The translations under genes and the position numbers were made by a program. The notes beneath the pieces are model-generated. The model ran no database searches, was not told the DNA's origin, and saw only the letters and a list, made by a program, of their open reading frames with translations. This document shows positions 26,726 to 36,067 of a stretch of 64,000 bases of DNA, in pieces. Every line of letters starts with the position of its first letter. Position 1 is the stretch's first letter. The DNA comes from Mucilaginibacter rigui (GTDB lineage Bacteria; Bacteroidota; Bacteroidia; Sphingobacteriales; Sphingobacteriaceae): contig NZ_JACWMW010000003.1 in assembly GCF_014773275.1 (NCBI RefSeq), positions 558,001 through 622,000 of the forward strand, in the 5' to 3' direction.

Positions 26726-27724
26726 ATGATAAAATATTTACGTAACACACGAAAAAAATTACCCAGGTATGTATTCCTGGCGGCGCTTATTTTGTTCCTG
26801 AGTAATTGCGATTTTATTATTAATTCCATTACGCAGCCTTTAACCGCAAATGTAGGGGAAGAGATCACAACCGTATTGGATGCCAATTTCAATGTAGATG
26901 GAGGCCCATATACAAAAAGGATAGTAATAGGCATACTTGCACCCAAATCATGGAAGATAGGCGAAAACACAAAAATCACTTTTAGTGGAGATAAAGGTAC
27001 TGGTACCATGGTCCCGATACCGGCATCAGAAGTTGCTGCCAGTGCTAAAAATGGCGAGAACTGGGCCACGCGCATGAAAAATAAGCTGGGTATTGGTCCA
27101 AACTTTATTGATGATATGGAGTGGGTGCCATTTCAGACTGCGGAGAGCCTTACGGCAAATATTAACGAAAAGGCTAACGCGAAGTTTCAAATAAAAATGA
27201 AGGTGGGTATTGACGGGCAAAATACATCAGTGAGGCTTGGTTATGTGGTATGCAATAAAGATGACGGGTTGGCAGATGATACTCCAAACCTGTGGCCTGT
27301 TAAATATGCCAATTGTTTGGAAGTTAGCGGCGGTACCGGCGATCTGATTGATTTTTGTAACCCATCTTTAGCAGTGCTTTCTCCGGTAAAAGTACTTGAT
27401 AACGATTTTGAAAGCATCACATTTGATAATACAGTTACAACAACGGCCTTAAAAGATGTGCAAAACATTTATTTATGTGCAACCGCCCACACCAGCGATG
27501 GCCAGGACATTGTAGTATGCGCACAGGATGAGCGTTCAAAAATGAGAACTATTGCGCCCAATAAATTCCAGATAACAATTTGGCCGCGTGGGTATTTCAA
27601 CGTCCCGGCAGGGAAAACACTAACCGGCGTCGATTATTATTTTACCGATCAGGGAGGGACGGTAAAAGTGGGGTTTGGTAACGTATCAACGGTTCCTTTC
27701 AAAATTAAATTTCTTTGCGATTAA
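26726..27724 (+). CDS. DUF4961-like lipoprotein
   Basis: A 332-residue protein with a lipoprotein signal ending LFLSNC (Cys about residue 28). It has an N-terminal immunoglobulin-like part (LTANVGEEITTVLDANF, KRIVIGILAPKSW) followed by a second beta-rich part with several Cys. The pattern resembles DUF4961, which accompanies SusC/SusD in Bacteroidota and is thought to bind glycans at the surface. It sits between the DUF5004 and susC genes and is very likely co-transcribed with them. Function is inferred only from context. Confidence 0.68.
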   Translation: MIKYLRNTRKKLPRYVFLAALILFLSNCDFIINSITQPLTANVGEEITTVLDANFNVDGGPYTKRIVIGILAPKSWKIGENTKITFSGDKGTGTMVPIPASEVAASAKNGENWATRMKNKLGIGPNFIDDMEWVPFQTAESLTANINEKANAKFQIKMKVGIDGQNTSVRLGYVVCNKDDGLADDTPNLWPVKYANCLEVSGGTGDLIDFCNPSLAVLSPVKVLDNDFESITFDNTVTTTALKDVQNIYLCATAHTSDGQDIVVCAQDERSKMRTIAPNKFQITIWPRGYFNVPAGKTLTGVDYYFTDQGGTVKVGFGNVSTVPFKIKFLCD

Positions 27725-27831
27725 TAAAATAGCCCCGAGCAAATAATAATTAATACAGCAAGGCTTGCAACAAAACGGCATCTGTTTAGCCCTAATTATG
27801 CCCTTTAATTAAAACTTATAAACCTGATTCT

Positions 27832-30800
27832 ATGCAATATAATTACTTGAAAAAAAGCATTTTAGTGTGGGTCATGCTTGTCATGATCGGCACTGGCCTT
27901 GCCTCCGCGCAGGATACAGTTAAAACTGTACCTACAGGATATGTTAGTGGTAAGGTTTTCAATCAGTTTAAACAGCCCTTAGTGGGTGTAAAAGTGCATG
28001 TAGCAAAAACTGCCGATACCGCAACAACTGATAAAAATGGCGTGTTTCAAATATTGGCCCAAAAAGGCAGTGTGCTGCAAATAACCGGTAAAGGATATAA
28101 TGCTGCGCATTATATCATTAATAAGGCAGATAAAATAAACATTCAGCTGTCAGATCAGTTCCTGAAGAATACTGATAAAGTAGATGTACTGTACAATACA
28201 ATAAATAAAGAGGAGAACTTAGGTGCGGTATCAACCATATACACCAACCAGCTTACCACAACCCCGGCATCACTATATACCTACGCTTTACCCGGCCAAC
28301 TGGCAGGGTTATACACCCGGCAAACAAGCGGTTTTGGTAGCCCACAGGCGGGTTCGCCAACAACAAACTCATTTCTTGTAAATTATGTAACAAGCCGCAA
28401 TATCACATCAAATGATAACAACGGGCAAATAAGTCTGCAGGTTAGAGGGGCGGTCAATGCCTCTGGTTTCGCCTCTGCCCCAATTACAATAATTGATGGT
28501 GTACAGCGGGAACTATCATCAATTGACCCCGAAACCATTGAATCGGTATCGGTTTTAAAAGACGGGCTCTCAACCATATTGTTGGGTATAAATAGCTCTA
28601 ATGCGGTTTTATTGGTAACAACTAAAAAAGCACAGGCAGGGCGTACGCTAATATCTTTTACAGCACAAACAGCTATACAGCAATCACTGGGTTTACCAAC
28701 ACCTTTACCGGCATACCAATACGCTTATTTATATAATGAGGCACTACAAAATGATGGTAAGGCGCCATTTTATACCACCGCCGATTTTGACGCTTACCGT
28801 AACCATACCGACCCAATAGGCCACCCTGATGTTGACTGGTTTAACACCATACTGCGTAAAAATTCGCCTATGCGTAACTATAAGTTAAATATTACCGGTG
28901 GTAATAGCATAGCCAGGTATTCTGTATCGTTAAATTATCTTAACCAGGCTGGTATCTTAAAATCAGACCCCTCGCTGTCATACAATACCAATAATAACCT
29001 TAGCCGCTATATTCTTAACTCAGATATCAATATCAGCGCAACCAAAAACTTTACTATCGATCTGCAATTATTTGGTCGTGTACAAAGTATTAATTATCCG
29101 GGCCAGGGTGCAAGCGGTTTTAGCAATATATTTTCAACGCTGTTTGGTACACCAAACAATGCCTATCCTATTTATAACCCCAATGGCAGTTTTGGTGGCA
29201 ATAACCAAAGTTTTTATCAAAACAACTTACTGGCCATGTCGCAGTACTCGGGTTATACTTTAACGCAAAACCATGATGTATTAACAAACCTTGATCTTAA
29301 GTACGATATGGGGAGTTATCTAAAAGGCTTATCGTTGCGTGCAAAAGGTAATTTTGCCATAAACTCCCAAAACTATATCGACAGAAGTTCACAAAACGCG
29401 GTTTACCAATATAATGCTAATGGTAGTTATAATGTGTTCGGTTCGACACGGTCACAAAGCAATAGCTTTAACAATGTATCAAACTCAAGGTATTCATACG
29501 CCCAGGCTGCTATAGCTTACGATAACAGCTTTGGTAAAAACAATTTCAACGCCCTTTTATTTTACGATTTCAGGTCTATTATACTTACTTATGACCTTCC
29601 CCGCCTTATTCAAAACCGGGCTCTGCAGGTTTCATATAATTACGATGGCAAGTATTTCATAACAGGTGCCATAAACAACAGCGGAGATGATCGTTATGCA
29701 CCGGGGCATAGGTTTGGCATGTTCTACGCGGGCGGTATAGGCTGGCAAATGGGCAAAGAAAGCTTTATTAAAGACAATATATCTTGGATAGATTCATGGA
29801 AATGGCGGGCAAGCTATGGTAACACCGGTAATGGTAATGCCGAGGTGCCGGGCTATTTTGCGTACCGCAGTACTTATGATTCTAGCAATGGTGCCAGTTA
29901 TCCACAAGGTACCGGTTATTCTAACGGATCAGGTTATGGCGAAACCAACGGTGTAATAAACCCGGCTCTGGAGGCAGAAAGGGCACATAAAATAAACTTT
30001 GGTACTGATATGTCACTGTTTAATAACAAGTTGCAGGTTACTGCTGATTACTTCTATGAGCGGTATTATAACCTTCTTAAAAATCGCGGAAACAGCAACC
30101 AGCTGTTAGGCGCAAATTATCCTTATGAAAACATTGGTGTAAACCTGATGCAGGGCGGTGAACTTACAGTAACACATCAAAGTCACATAGGCGATTTTAA
30201 TTACTTTATTACGGGTAATGCAAGCATAGTAAAAACAAAACAAGTGTTTTTTGATGAACTAAAGCCTTTATACCCATGGATGGCGAAAACTGGTTTACCG
30301 GTAAATGCTTTATATGGTTACACAGCATTAGGCTTTTTTCAAACCCAGCAGGAAGCAAGTACAAGTGCTACAACAGCAGGCTTTACTGCTAAACCGGGCG
30401 ATATTAAATATAAGGACCTAAATAGCGATGGCATTATCGATCAGAATGATATATCAGCTATTGGGAATTTAAAACCGCTTATTTTTTACGGCCTTAACTT
30501 TGGCTTTAACTACAAAGGTTTTAATGTAGGCGTTATACTACAGGGTGTTGGTAATCTGCAAACCATTTATAGCCAGGGCGATATTACGCAGGGTTTTATG
30601 GGCAAAGGCTTTTTCGGGAACGCACCTTATGGCCAGGCCTATACAACTATACTTAACAGATGGACACCCGAAACAGCAGCTACAGCCACCTCGCCAAGGC
30701 TAACCACTGTGGGCATAAATGCTAATAACGGCGCATGGTCTACATTCTATCTGCACTCTGCAAATTACATCAGGTTAAAAAATGCCGAGGTAGGATACAC

Positions 30801-30969
30801 CCTTCCTTATATCGTAACATCAAAATTAGGGATATCAAGCTTAAGGTTTTTTGTAAATGGCGAAAACCTGGTAACCATAGCCGGTTACAAAGGTATCGAC
30901 CCGGAAGTGAATGGTTTAGCTTACCCTATACAGCGCGTGTTTAACGCCGGTGTAAGTGTCAAATTATAA
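27832..30969 (+). CDS. SusC/RagA-type TonB-dependent glycan transporter, first copy
   Basis: A 1045-residue outer-membrane protein with signal peptide (about 1-27, ending LASAQ), a carboxypeptidase-regulatory-like domain (about 38-110, GYVSGKVFNQFKQPLVGVKVHV) and a plug domain (about 140-270) containing QVRGAVNASG, IIDGVQRELSSIDPETIESVSVLKDG and SNAVLLVTTKK. The C-terminal barrel ends VQRVFNAGVSVKL-like with a terminal aromatic/hydrophobic signature. No STN signalling domain is present, so it is not tied to an anti-sigma factor, which agrees with LacI control. The plug motif has LLGINSSNAVLLVTT where most SusC proteins read AIYGARAANGVI, so it belongs to a less common subgroup. susD copy 2 starts 22 bases downstream and is the obvious partner. 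Confidence 0.93.
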   Translation: MQYNYLKKSILVWVMLVMIGTGLASAQDTVKTVPTGYVSGKVFNQFKQPLVGVKVHVAKTADTATTDKNGVFQILAQKGSVLQITGKGYNAAHYIINKADKINIQLSDQFLKNTDKVDVLYNTINKEENLGAVSTIYTNQLTTTPASLYTYALPGQLAGLYTRQTSGFGSPQAGSPTTNSFLVNYVTSRNITSNDNNGQISLQVRGAVNASGFASAPITIIDGVQRELSSIDPETIESVSVLKDGLSTILLGINSSNAVLLVTTKKAQAGRTLISFTAQTAIQQSLGLPTPLPAYQYAYLYNEALQNDGKAPFYTTADFDAYRNHTDPIGHPDVDWFNTILRKNSPMRNYKLNITGGNSIARYSVSLNYLNQAGILKSDPSLSYNTNNNLSRYILNSDINISATKNFTIDLQLFGRVQSINYPGQGASGFSNIFSTLFGTPNNAYPIYNPNGSFGGNNQSFYQNNLLAMSQYSGYTLTQNHDVLTNLDLKYDMGSYLKGLSLRAKGNFAINSQNYIDRSSQNAVYQYNANGSYNVFGSTRSQSNSFNNVSNSRYSYAQAAIAYDNSFGKNNFNALLFYDFRSIILTYDLPRLIQNRALQVSYNYDGKYFITGAINNSGDDRYAPGHRFGMFYAGGIGWQMGKESFIKDNISWIDSWKWRASYGNTGNGNAEVPGYFAYRSTYDSSNGASYPQGTGYSNGSGYGETNGVINPALEAERAHKINFGTDMSLFNNKLQVTADYFYERYYNLLKNRGNSNQLLGANYPYENIGVNLMQGGELTVTHQSHIGDFNYFITGNASIVKTKQVFFDELKPLYPWMAKTGLPVNALYGYTALGFFQTQQEASTSATTAGFTAKPGDIKYKDLNSDGIIDQNDISAIGNLKPLIFYGLNFGFNYKGFNVGVILQGVGNLQTIYSQGDITQGFMGKGFFGNAPYGQAYTTILNRWTPETAATATSPRLTTVGINANNGAWSTFYLHSANYIRLKNAEVGYTLPYIVTSKLGISSLRFFVNGENLVTIAGYKGIDPEVNGLAYPIQRVFNAGVSVKL

Positions 30970-30991
30970 TATAACAGTAAAGGATATGATT

Positions 30992-32701
30992 ATGAAGACC
31001 TTTAAATATAAAATACTATTGATAACAGCTGTAACTGCTGTAGTTGCGGGCTGTAAAAAGTACGAGCAGTACCCCGCTGAGCAACGTACTATAGATTATG
31101 TTTTTGATAAAAATGACTCGTTAGGCACCAACGCCTATTCTTTTCTGAACAGTACCTACGCGCTGTTAAAGAGCGGGCATAACCGGGTTAACGGAGAGTA
31201 TCTCGATGCGGCATCAGACGATGCGGTATCGGCATCCAATAATACAACCTCAGTTCCGTACATATTATCAACAGGTTCGTATAATTCAACCAATTTACCT
31301 GCCGATGAGAACGTGTGGCAAAATGCTTATGTAGCTATAAGAAAAGCTAACGTATTTATTAGCAACATAGGTGTTGTACCCGTTAAGGATGAATTGCGAC
31401 CAGGTGTTTCTATGAAATTTGCCTGGAAAAGCGAAGCGAGATTTATCAGGGCCATGTTTTACTTTGACCTGCTTAAACGTTATGGCGGTGTACCAATTGT
31501 GGGTGATAAAGTTTTTACGTTAGATGATGACTTAAACATGCCGCGTAATAGCTTTGCGGAATGTGTTGACTATATAGTAAGCGAGTGCGATGCTATTAAA
31601 GGTAGCCTGCTCACCGTTCCGCTGGCAAGCCCTACAGCAAATTCGCAAAGGGTTACCAATGCAGCTGCATTAACCCTTAAGGCTAAGGTGTTATTATATG
31701 CGGCAAGTCCGCTTTTTAACGGTGGTAATATTGATGGCGCCAACCCGCTAACGGGTTATACAAGCTTTGATGCTAACAGGTGGGTATTGGCAGCACAGGC
31801 GGCTAAAGATGTGATGGACCTGAATGCCTTTACATTAGTGCCCGATTTCAGAAACGCGTTTATAACCCAGGTGCCGGCAAATACCGAGGTTATTTTTCAA
31901 CGACCCAATGGCTTAACAAACACGGTAGAATCAAATAACGGGCCTATTGGCTTTACTACCAACCCTATTGGGCAGGGTAAAACCAGCCCAACGCAGGATC
32001 TGGTTAATGCCTTCCCCATGAAAAACGGCTTGCCTATTGATGCACCGGGGTCTACTTATGACCCAAATGATCCTTATGCTAACCGCGATCCGCGTTTAGG
32101 CTATACCATATTTTACAACGGCTCGCCGTGGCTTAATTCATTAGTACTAACCTATGAGGGTGGGCGCAGCAAGCCAAACATAGGTAACCAACAAACGGTA
32201 ACCGGTTACTACATGCGTAAATTTATGGGTTTGTACGAAAGCCAAAGCAATTACGGTACAGCATCCGAAGACTGGATGTTTTTTAGGTATGCCGATGTGT
32301 TGCTTGCTTACGCTGAAGCGCAGAACGAAGCGCTTGCCACGCCAGATAATAGTGTATATACTGCGGTCGAAAAAATACGCCAGCGTGCAGGTTTAAGCCC
32401 GTACCAACTTGCACCCGGACTAAGCCAAGATGCAATGCGTACCATTATACGTAACGAGCGCCGTATTGAAATGGCTTTTGAAGAAGACCGCTATTGGGAT
32501 ATCCGCCGCTGGAAAATTGCTGAAGATGTAATGAATAAGCCGAGGGTAGGGGTTACTATAGCCAATGCTATAGCGGGCTATACTTATACCTATGCACCAG
32601 TTCTTGCTACTAAGTTTAAAGCGCCGGCCATGTACCTGTACCCTATACCTTACAACGAAACAGTGAAGAACACTAAGTTGAAACAAAACCCGGGATGGTA
32701 A
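30992..32701 (+). CDS. SusD/RagB-type glycan-binding surface lipoprotein, second copy
   Basis: A 569-residue lipoprotein. ATG 30992 (MKTFKYKILLITAVTAVVAGC) is preferred; an ATG two codons earlier is also possible, and an upstream GTG inside susC is unlikely. The lipobox Cys follows VVAG. SusD hallmarks are KSEARFIRAMFYFDLLKRYGGVPIV, LKAKVLLYAASPLFNG, the DLVNAFPMKNGLPID segment and the C-terminal ERRIEMAFEEDRYWDIRRWKIA. It directly follows susC copy 1 and precedes susC copy 2 by 37 bases. It is clearly homologous to the first SusD but diverged through the central substrate-binding region. Confidence 0.94.
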   Translation: MKTFKYKILLITAVTAVVAGCKKYEQYPAEQRTIDYVFDKNDSLGTNAYSFLNSTYALLKSGHNRVNGEYLDAASDDAVSASNNTTSVPYILSTGSYNSTNLPADENVWQNAYVAIRKANVFISNIGVVPVKDELRPGVSMKFAWKSEARFIRAMFYFDLLKRYGGVPIVGDKVFTLDDDLNMPRNSFAECVDYIVSECDAIKGSLLTVPLASPTANSQRVTNAAALTLKAKVLLYAASPLFNGGNIDGANPLTGYTSFDANRWVLAAQAAKDVMDLNAFTLVPDFRNAFITQVPANTEVIFQRPNGLTNTVESNNGPIGFTTNPIGQGKTSPTQDLVNAFPMKNGLPIDAPGSTYDPNDPYANRDPRLGYTIFYNGSPWLNSLVLTYEGGRSKPNIGNQQTVTGYYMRKFMGLYESQSNYGTASEDWMFFRYADVLLAYAEAQNEALATPDNSVYTAVEKIRQRAGLSPYQLAPGLSQDAMRTIIRNERRIEMAFEEDRYWDIRRWKIAEDVMNKPRVGVTIANAIAGYTYTYAPVLATKFKAPAMYLYPIPYNETVKNTKLKQNPGW

Positions 32702-32738
32702 TTAACCTCTATATCAATTATTGAATTAAGAACTTATC

Positions 32739-35700
32739 ATGAGAAAAATTATACTATTACCTATTATAATGTTGTTACTGCCGGCTGTGCTGTTTGCCCA
32801 AAACAGGGTAATTACCGGTACAGTAAAAGATGGTAACGGCGTTTTGCCCGGGGCCACAGTTGTTGAAAAGGGTATGCCTCAAAATATTGCTATTGTAAGT
32901 ACCGGTGGTAAGTTTACAATAACACTAAAAGGCAGCGCAGAGGTTATTATTGTTAAATTTATAGGGTATGTGCAGCAGGAAGTTAAGGTAGCCGATAAAA
33001 GCAGTGTTGATGTTATCCTACAATCAAGCAGCCAGGATATGAATGAGGTGGTTATATTGGGATATCAGCCTAAAAAACGTATAACCAATACAGGTTCGGC
33101 CAGTCAGATCTCAGCCGCTGATGTGCGTACTGTACCAACAGCAAACGTTCAAAATACATTATCAGGCAGGTTGCCTGGTTTTTTCTCTCAGCAAACATCA
33201 GGGCAACCGGGCAGGGATGCGGCGTCGTTTTATATCCGTGGCTTAAGCTCTATCAATGGCTCAAATACCCCACTTATAATAGTTGATGATGTTGAGTACC
33301 AGGCAGATCAGCTGCAGCAAATTAACGTTAACGAGATTGAAACCATTACCATTTTAAAAGATGCGTCAACAACTGCCATATATGGTGTAAAAGGAGCAAA
33401 TGGTGTTTTAGTGGTAACTACCCGCAGGGGAAAAGTAGGGGCACCCACCGTAAATTTAAGGATGGAAACCGGTGTGCAATCGCCAACCAAGATCCCCAAA
33501 TTCCTTAATTCATACCAAAGCGCATTATTAATTAATGAGGCGGAAACCAATTATAATAAAGCATATAATCAGCCAAATGGCGGGTTGTCTTTTACACCTG
33601 CCGATCTGGAAGCTTTCCGTACCGGTAGCGACCCTTACGGCCACCCGGATGTTAACTGGTACAAAGCTATACTTAAAGATTATACCAGTCAAAGCAACAC
33701 CAACTTAGATATATCCGGCGGAACAAACGTTATTAAATACTTTATTACAGGTGGGCTTTTTACACAAAACGGGTTATTGAGGAATTTTTCTGACCCGCAA
33801 AACGAGATCAATAGCGATTACAACTATAACCGTTATAACTTTCGTTCAAATCTGGACTTAAAAGCGAATAAAAACCTGAGCGTAAGGTTAGACCTGAGTG
33901 CACGTTTCGGTACGGTAAACCAGCCGCATAGTCAAAATATTTTAGGAGAAATATACGATTATACAAAAGTAACGCCGTTTTCGGCCCCCTTCCTAAACCC
34001 TAATGGCAGTTATGCTTATGCATATTCACAATTCAATACCTTTTCGTTAAAGAATACGCCACAGCAATATGCTACCATAAATGCAAGGCTTGCAAATGGT
34101 GGTTATGACCGCAGCACCCGTACAGACTTTAACTCGTTGTTTGATATCAGCGAAAAGCTTGATGACATAACCAAAGGCCTGGCAATTACAGGTCGTGTAA
34201 GTTACTCCAGTATTGAGCAATATACAAAGCAATTATACAGGTACAATAGTTCCGGTTCATTCTCCTATAACCCGCCGAGTTACCATTACAACCCGGTTAA
34301 CGATACCTATACACTTGACCCGCGCGGCAAGTACGTGCTATCTGATTATAACCTGGCCGGTAATACCGATACTTATATTACCAGATTAAACTTGCAGGGC
34401 TTTATGACCTATGATAGAATATTTGCCGGTGACCACCACGTAAATGCCTTATTACTATATAATCAATACCAGGATAACAGCCAGGCAGATCCTCCGTCAA
34501 AGTTCAGTGGGCAATCAATAAAAGTGGGATATGGTTATAAAGACAAATACCTGATTGATTTTAACGGGGGGTATAATGGTACAGATCGTTTTGCATCAGT
34601 TCACCGCTTTGGATTTTTCCCGGCTGTTTCTATAGGTTATAATATTGCTAATGAAGACTACTTCAGGAAAAACGTATCATTTGTTCAGTATTTAAAGCTA
34701 CGTGCATCTTACGGTAAAGTAGGGTCTGATGCTATTGGGGGCTCAAGGTATATTTACAGCCAGTTTTATAATAAAAACAACTTTAGTTATCCTAACGACT
34801 ATAGTTTTGGCACGAGCCATAATCCTGCGGGTGCTATCTATGAAGGTACCCTGGCAAATACCGATGTGTTCTGGGAATCGCAAAAGGAACTTAACGTGGG
34901 CCTCGAAGCCAATATGTTTAATAACAAATTAAGCCTGGTAGTTGAGTTTTTTAGAAACATCAGGTATAATCAGTTGATCTATCCGGGCGATATATCTGCA
35001 GTGTTGGGTGTTGGCGCACCTGCAGTAAACGCAGGTAAATCAATAAACCGTGGTGTTGAGGGCCAAATTGGTTACCAAACAACAATAGGGCAGGTGCAAT
35101 TCCAATCAAACTTTGTATTTTCTTATGCTAAGAACAAGATATTGGAGATGAGAGAAGCAGCCCCGGCATATCCCTGGTTATACAGAACAGGGCAACCAAT
35201 AAACCAGCCGTTTGGTTACAAGTTTATAGGGTATTACACCCAGGAAGATGCCGATAAGATAAACAGTGGCGCTACGGGTGCCCCCCCTGCGCCAACCAAC
35301 GGTGCCAAAATACAGGCGGGCGACTTAAGGTACCAGGATAAAAATGAAGACGGGAAAATTGATATTTACGATCAGCAGCCAATAGGCAAACCAAACCTGG
35401 CTAATACTACCCTTGGTTTAACCTTAGGCGCAGCTTATAAAGGTTTTAGTGTAAGTGTTTTACTACAAGGGGCTTTTGGTTACAGCTTCGCTGTGGTTGG
35501 TACAGGTGTTGAGCCGTTTAAAAGCCAGTTTCAGCCTATACATGAGCAACGCTGGACACCGGCAACCGCTGCTACCGCACAGTTCCCAAGTTTAACAACA
35601 GATCCGTTATCTGTTAGTAGCCCATCAAATTATTTATCAGATTACTGGCTGATCAATGCACATTACATCCGTTTAAAAAGTGTGGATATAGGTTACCAGT

Positions 35701-35882
35701 TTCCGAGCAAAATGCTGCCTTTTCACTTTAAATACGTGCGTTTATACTTAAGTGCTTATAACTTATTTACCTGGACAAATTATAACAAGTACCAGCAGGA
35801 TCCGGAAGTGGCAACCAGTTCGGCAGGTGATGTTTATCCAAACGAACGTGTTGCAACCTTAGGTTTGCAGGTTACGTTCTAA
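32739..35882 (+). CDS. SusC/RagA-type TonB-dependent glycan transporter, second copy
   Basis: A 1047-residue outer-membrane protein with signal peptide (about 1-20, ending VLFAQ), a regulatory-like domain (about 22-95, VITGTVKDGNGVLPGATVVEK), and a canonical SusC plug (about 105-225) with SGRLPGFFSQQTSGQPGRD, FYIRGLSSINGSNTPLIIVDD and LKDASTTAIYGVKGANGVLVVTT. The barrel ends NERVATLGLQVTF with a terminal Phe, the usual BAM signal. It has no STN domain. It is the last gene of the operon, with a strong terminator after it. No susD follows, so its partner is either SusD copy 2 just upstream or SusD copy 1 at the operon start. Confidence 0.94.
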   Translation: MRKIILLPIIMLLLPAVLFAQNRVITGTVKDGNGVLPGATVVEKGMPQNIAIVSTGGKFTITLKGSAEVIIVKFIGYVQQEVKVADKSSVDVILQSSSQDMNEVVILGYQPKKRITNTGSASQISAADVRTVPTANVQNTLSGRLPGFFSQQTSGQPGRDAASFYIRGLSSINGSNTPLIIVDDVEYQADQLQQINVNEIETITILKDASTTAIYGVKGANGVLVVTTRRGKVGAPTVNLRMETGVQSPTKIPKFLNSYQSALLINEAETNYNKAYNQPNGGLSFTPADLEAFRTGSDPYGHPDVNWYKAILKDYTSQSNTNLDISGGTNVIKYFITGGLFTQNGLLRNFSDPQNEINSDYNYNRYNFRSNLDLKANKNLSVRLDLSARFGTVNQPHSQNILGEIYDYTKVTPFSAPFLNPNGSYAYAYSQFNTFSLKNTPQQYATINARLANGGYDRSTRTDFNSLFDISEKLDDITKGLAITGRVSYSSIEQYTKQLYRYNSSGSFSYNPPSYHYNPVNDTYTLDPRGKYVLSDYNLAGNTDTYITRLNLQGFMTYDRIFAGDHHVNALLLYNQYQDNSQADPPSKFSGQSIKVGYGYKDKYLIDFNGGYNGTDRFASVHRFGFFPAVSIGYNIANEDYFRKNVSFVQYLKLRASYGKVGSDAIGGSRYIYSQFYNKNNFSYPNDYSFGTSHNPAGAIYEGTLANTDVFWESQKELNVGLEANMFNNKLSLVVEFFRNIRYNQLIYPGDISAVLGVGAPAVNAGKSINRGVEGQIGYQTTIGQVQFQSNFVFSYAKNKILEMREAAPAYPWLYRTGQPINQPFGYKFIGYYTQEDADKINSGATGAPPAPTNGAKIQAGDLRYQDKNEDGKIDIYDQQPIGKPNLANTTLGLTLGAAYKGFSVSVLLQGAFGYSFAVVGTGVEPFKSQFQPIHEQRWTPATAATAQFPSLTTDPLSVSSPSNYLSDYWLINAHYIRLKSVDIGYQFPSKMLPFHFKYVRLYLSAYNLFTWTNYNKYQQDPEVATSSAGDVYPNERVATLGLQVTF

Positions 35883-35892
35883 AAGAAATATA

Positions 35893-35930
35893 TCACTACA
35901 GATTAAGCCTTCGGGCTTTTTTTGTAGTGA
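35893..35930 (+). terminator. Rho-independent terminator after the susCD operon
   Basis: The inner stem AAGCC-TTCG-GGCTT (35905-35918) is followed by a run of T, and an outer 8-base stem TCACTACA (35893-35900) / TGTAGTGA (35923-35930) encloses it. The stable UUCG-type loop and T-tract support termination on the + strand. Confidence 0.85.
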
Positions 35931-35936
35931 TTTTGC

Positions 35937-35948
35937 TAAATCATTATA
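35937..35948 (+). promoter_or_regulatory. Putative LacI-family operator, site 6 (degenerate)
   Basis: TAAATCATTATA preceded by TTTTGC keeps the left half-site of the consensus (TTTGCTAAATC) but not the right half. It lies between the susCD terminator and the second GH92 gene. A second half-site, GCTAAAACG, occurs at 36008-36016. Confidence 0.42.
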
Positions 35949-36067
35949 TATGAGTATTGGGTTGATTATGTTGGCAAGATCCGGAAGTGTCGTATTCAGG
36001 ATCCATTGCTAAAACGGTAGAATATACCCGATATTTAACATCTTCAGATCATCCAAAACTCCGTAAC

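Noticed and set aside
35987..36067. N-terminal extension of GH92 copy 2
   Set aside because: It precedes a normal signal peptide and contains an operator-like half-site, so it is more likely leader DNA than protein.
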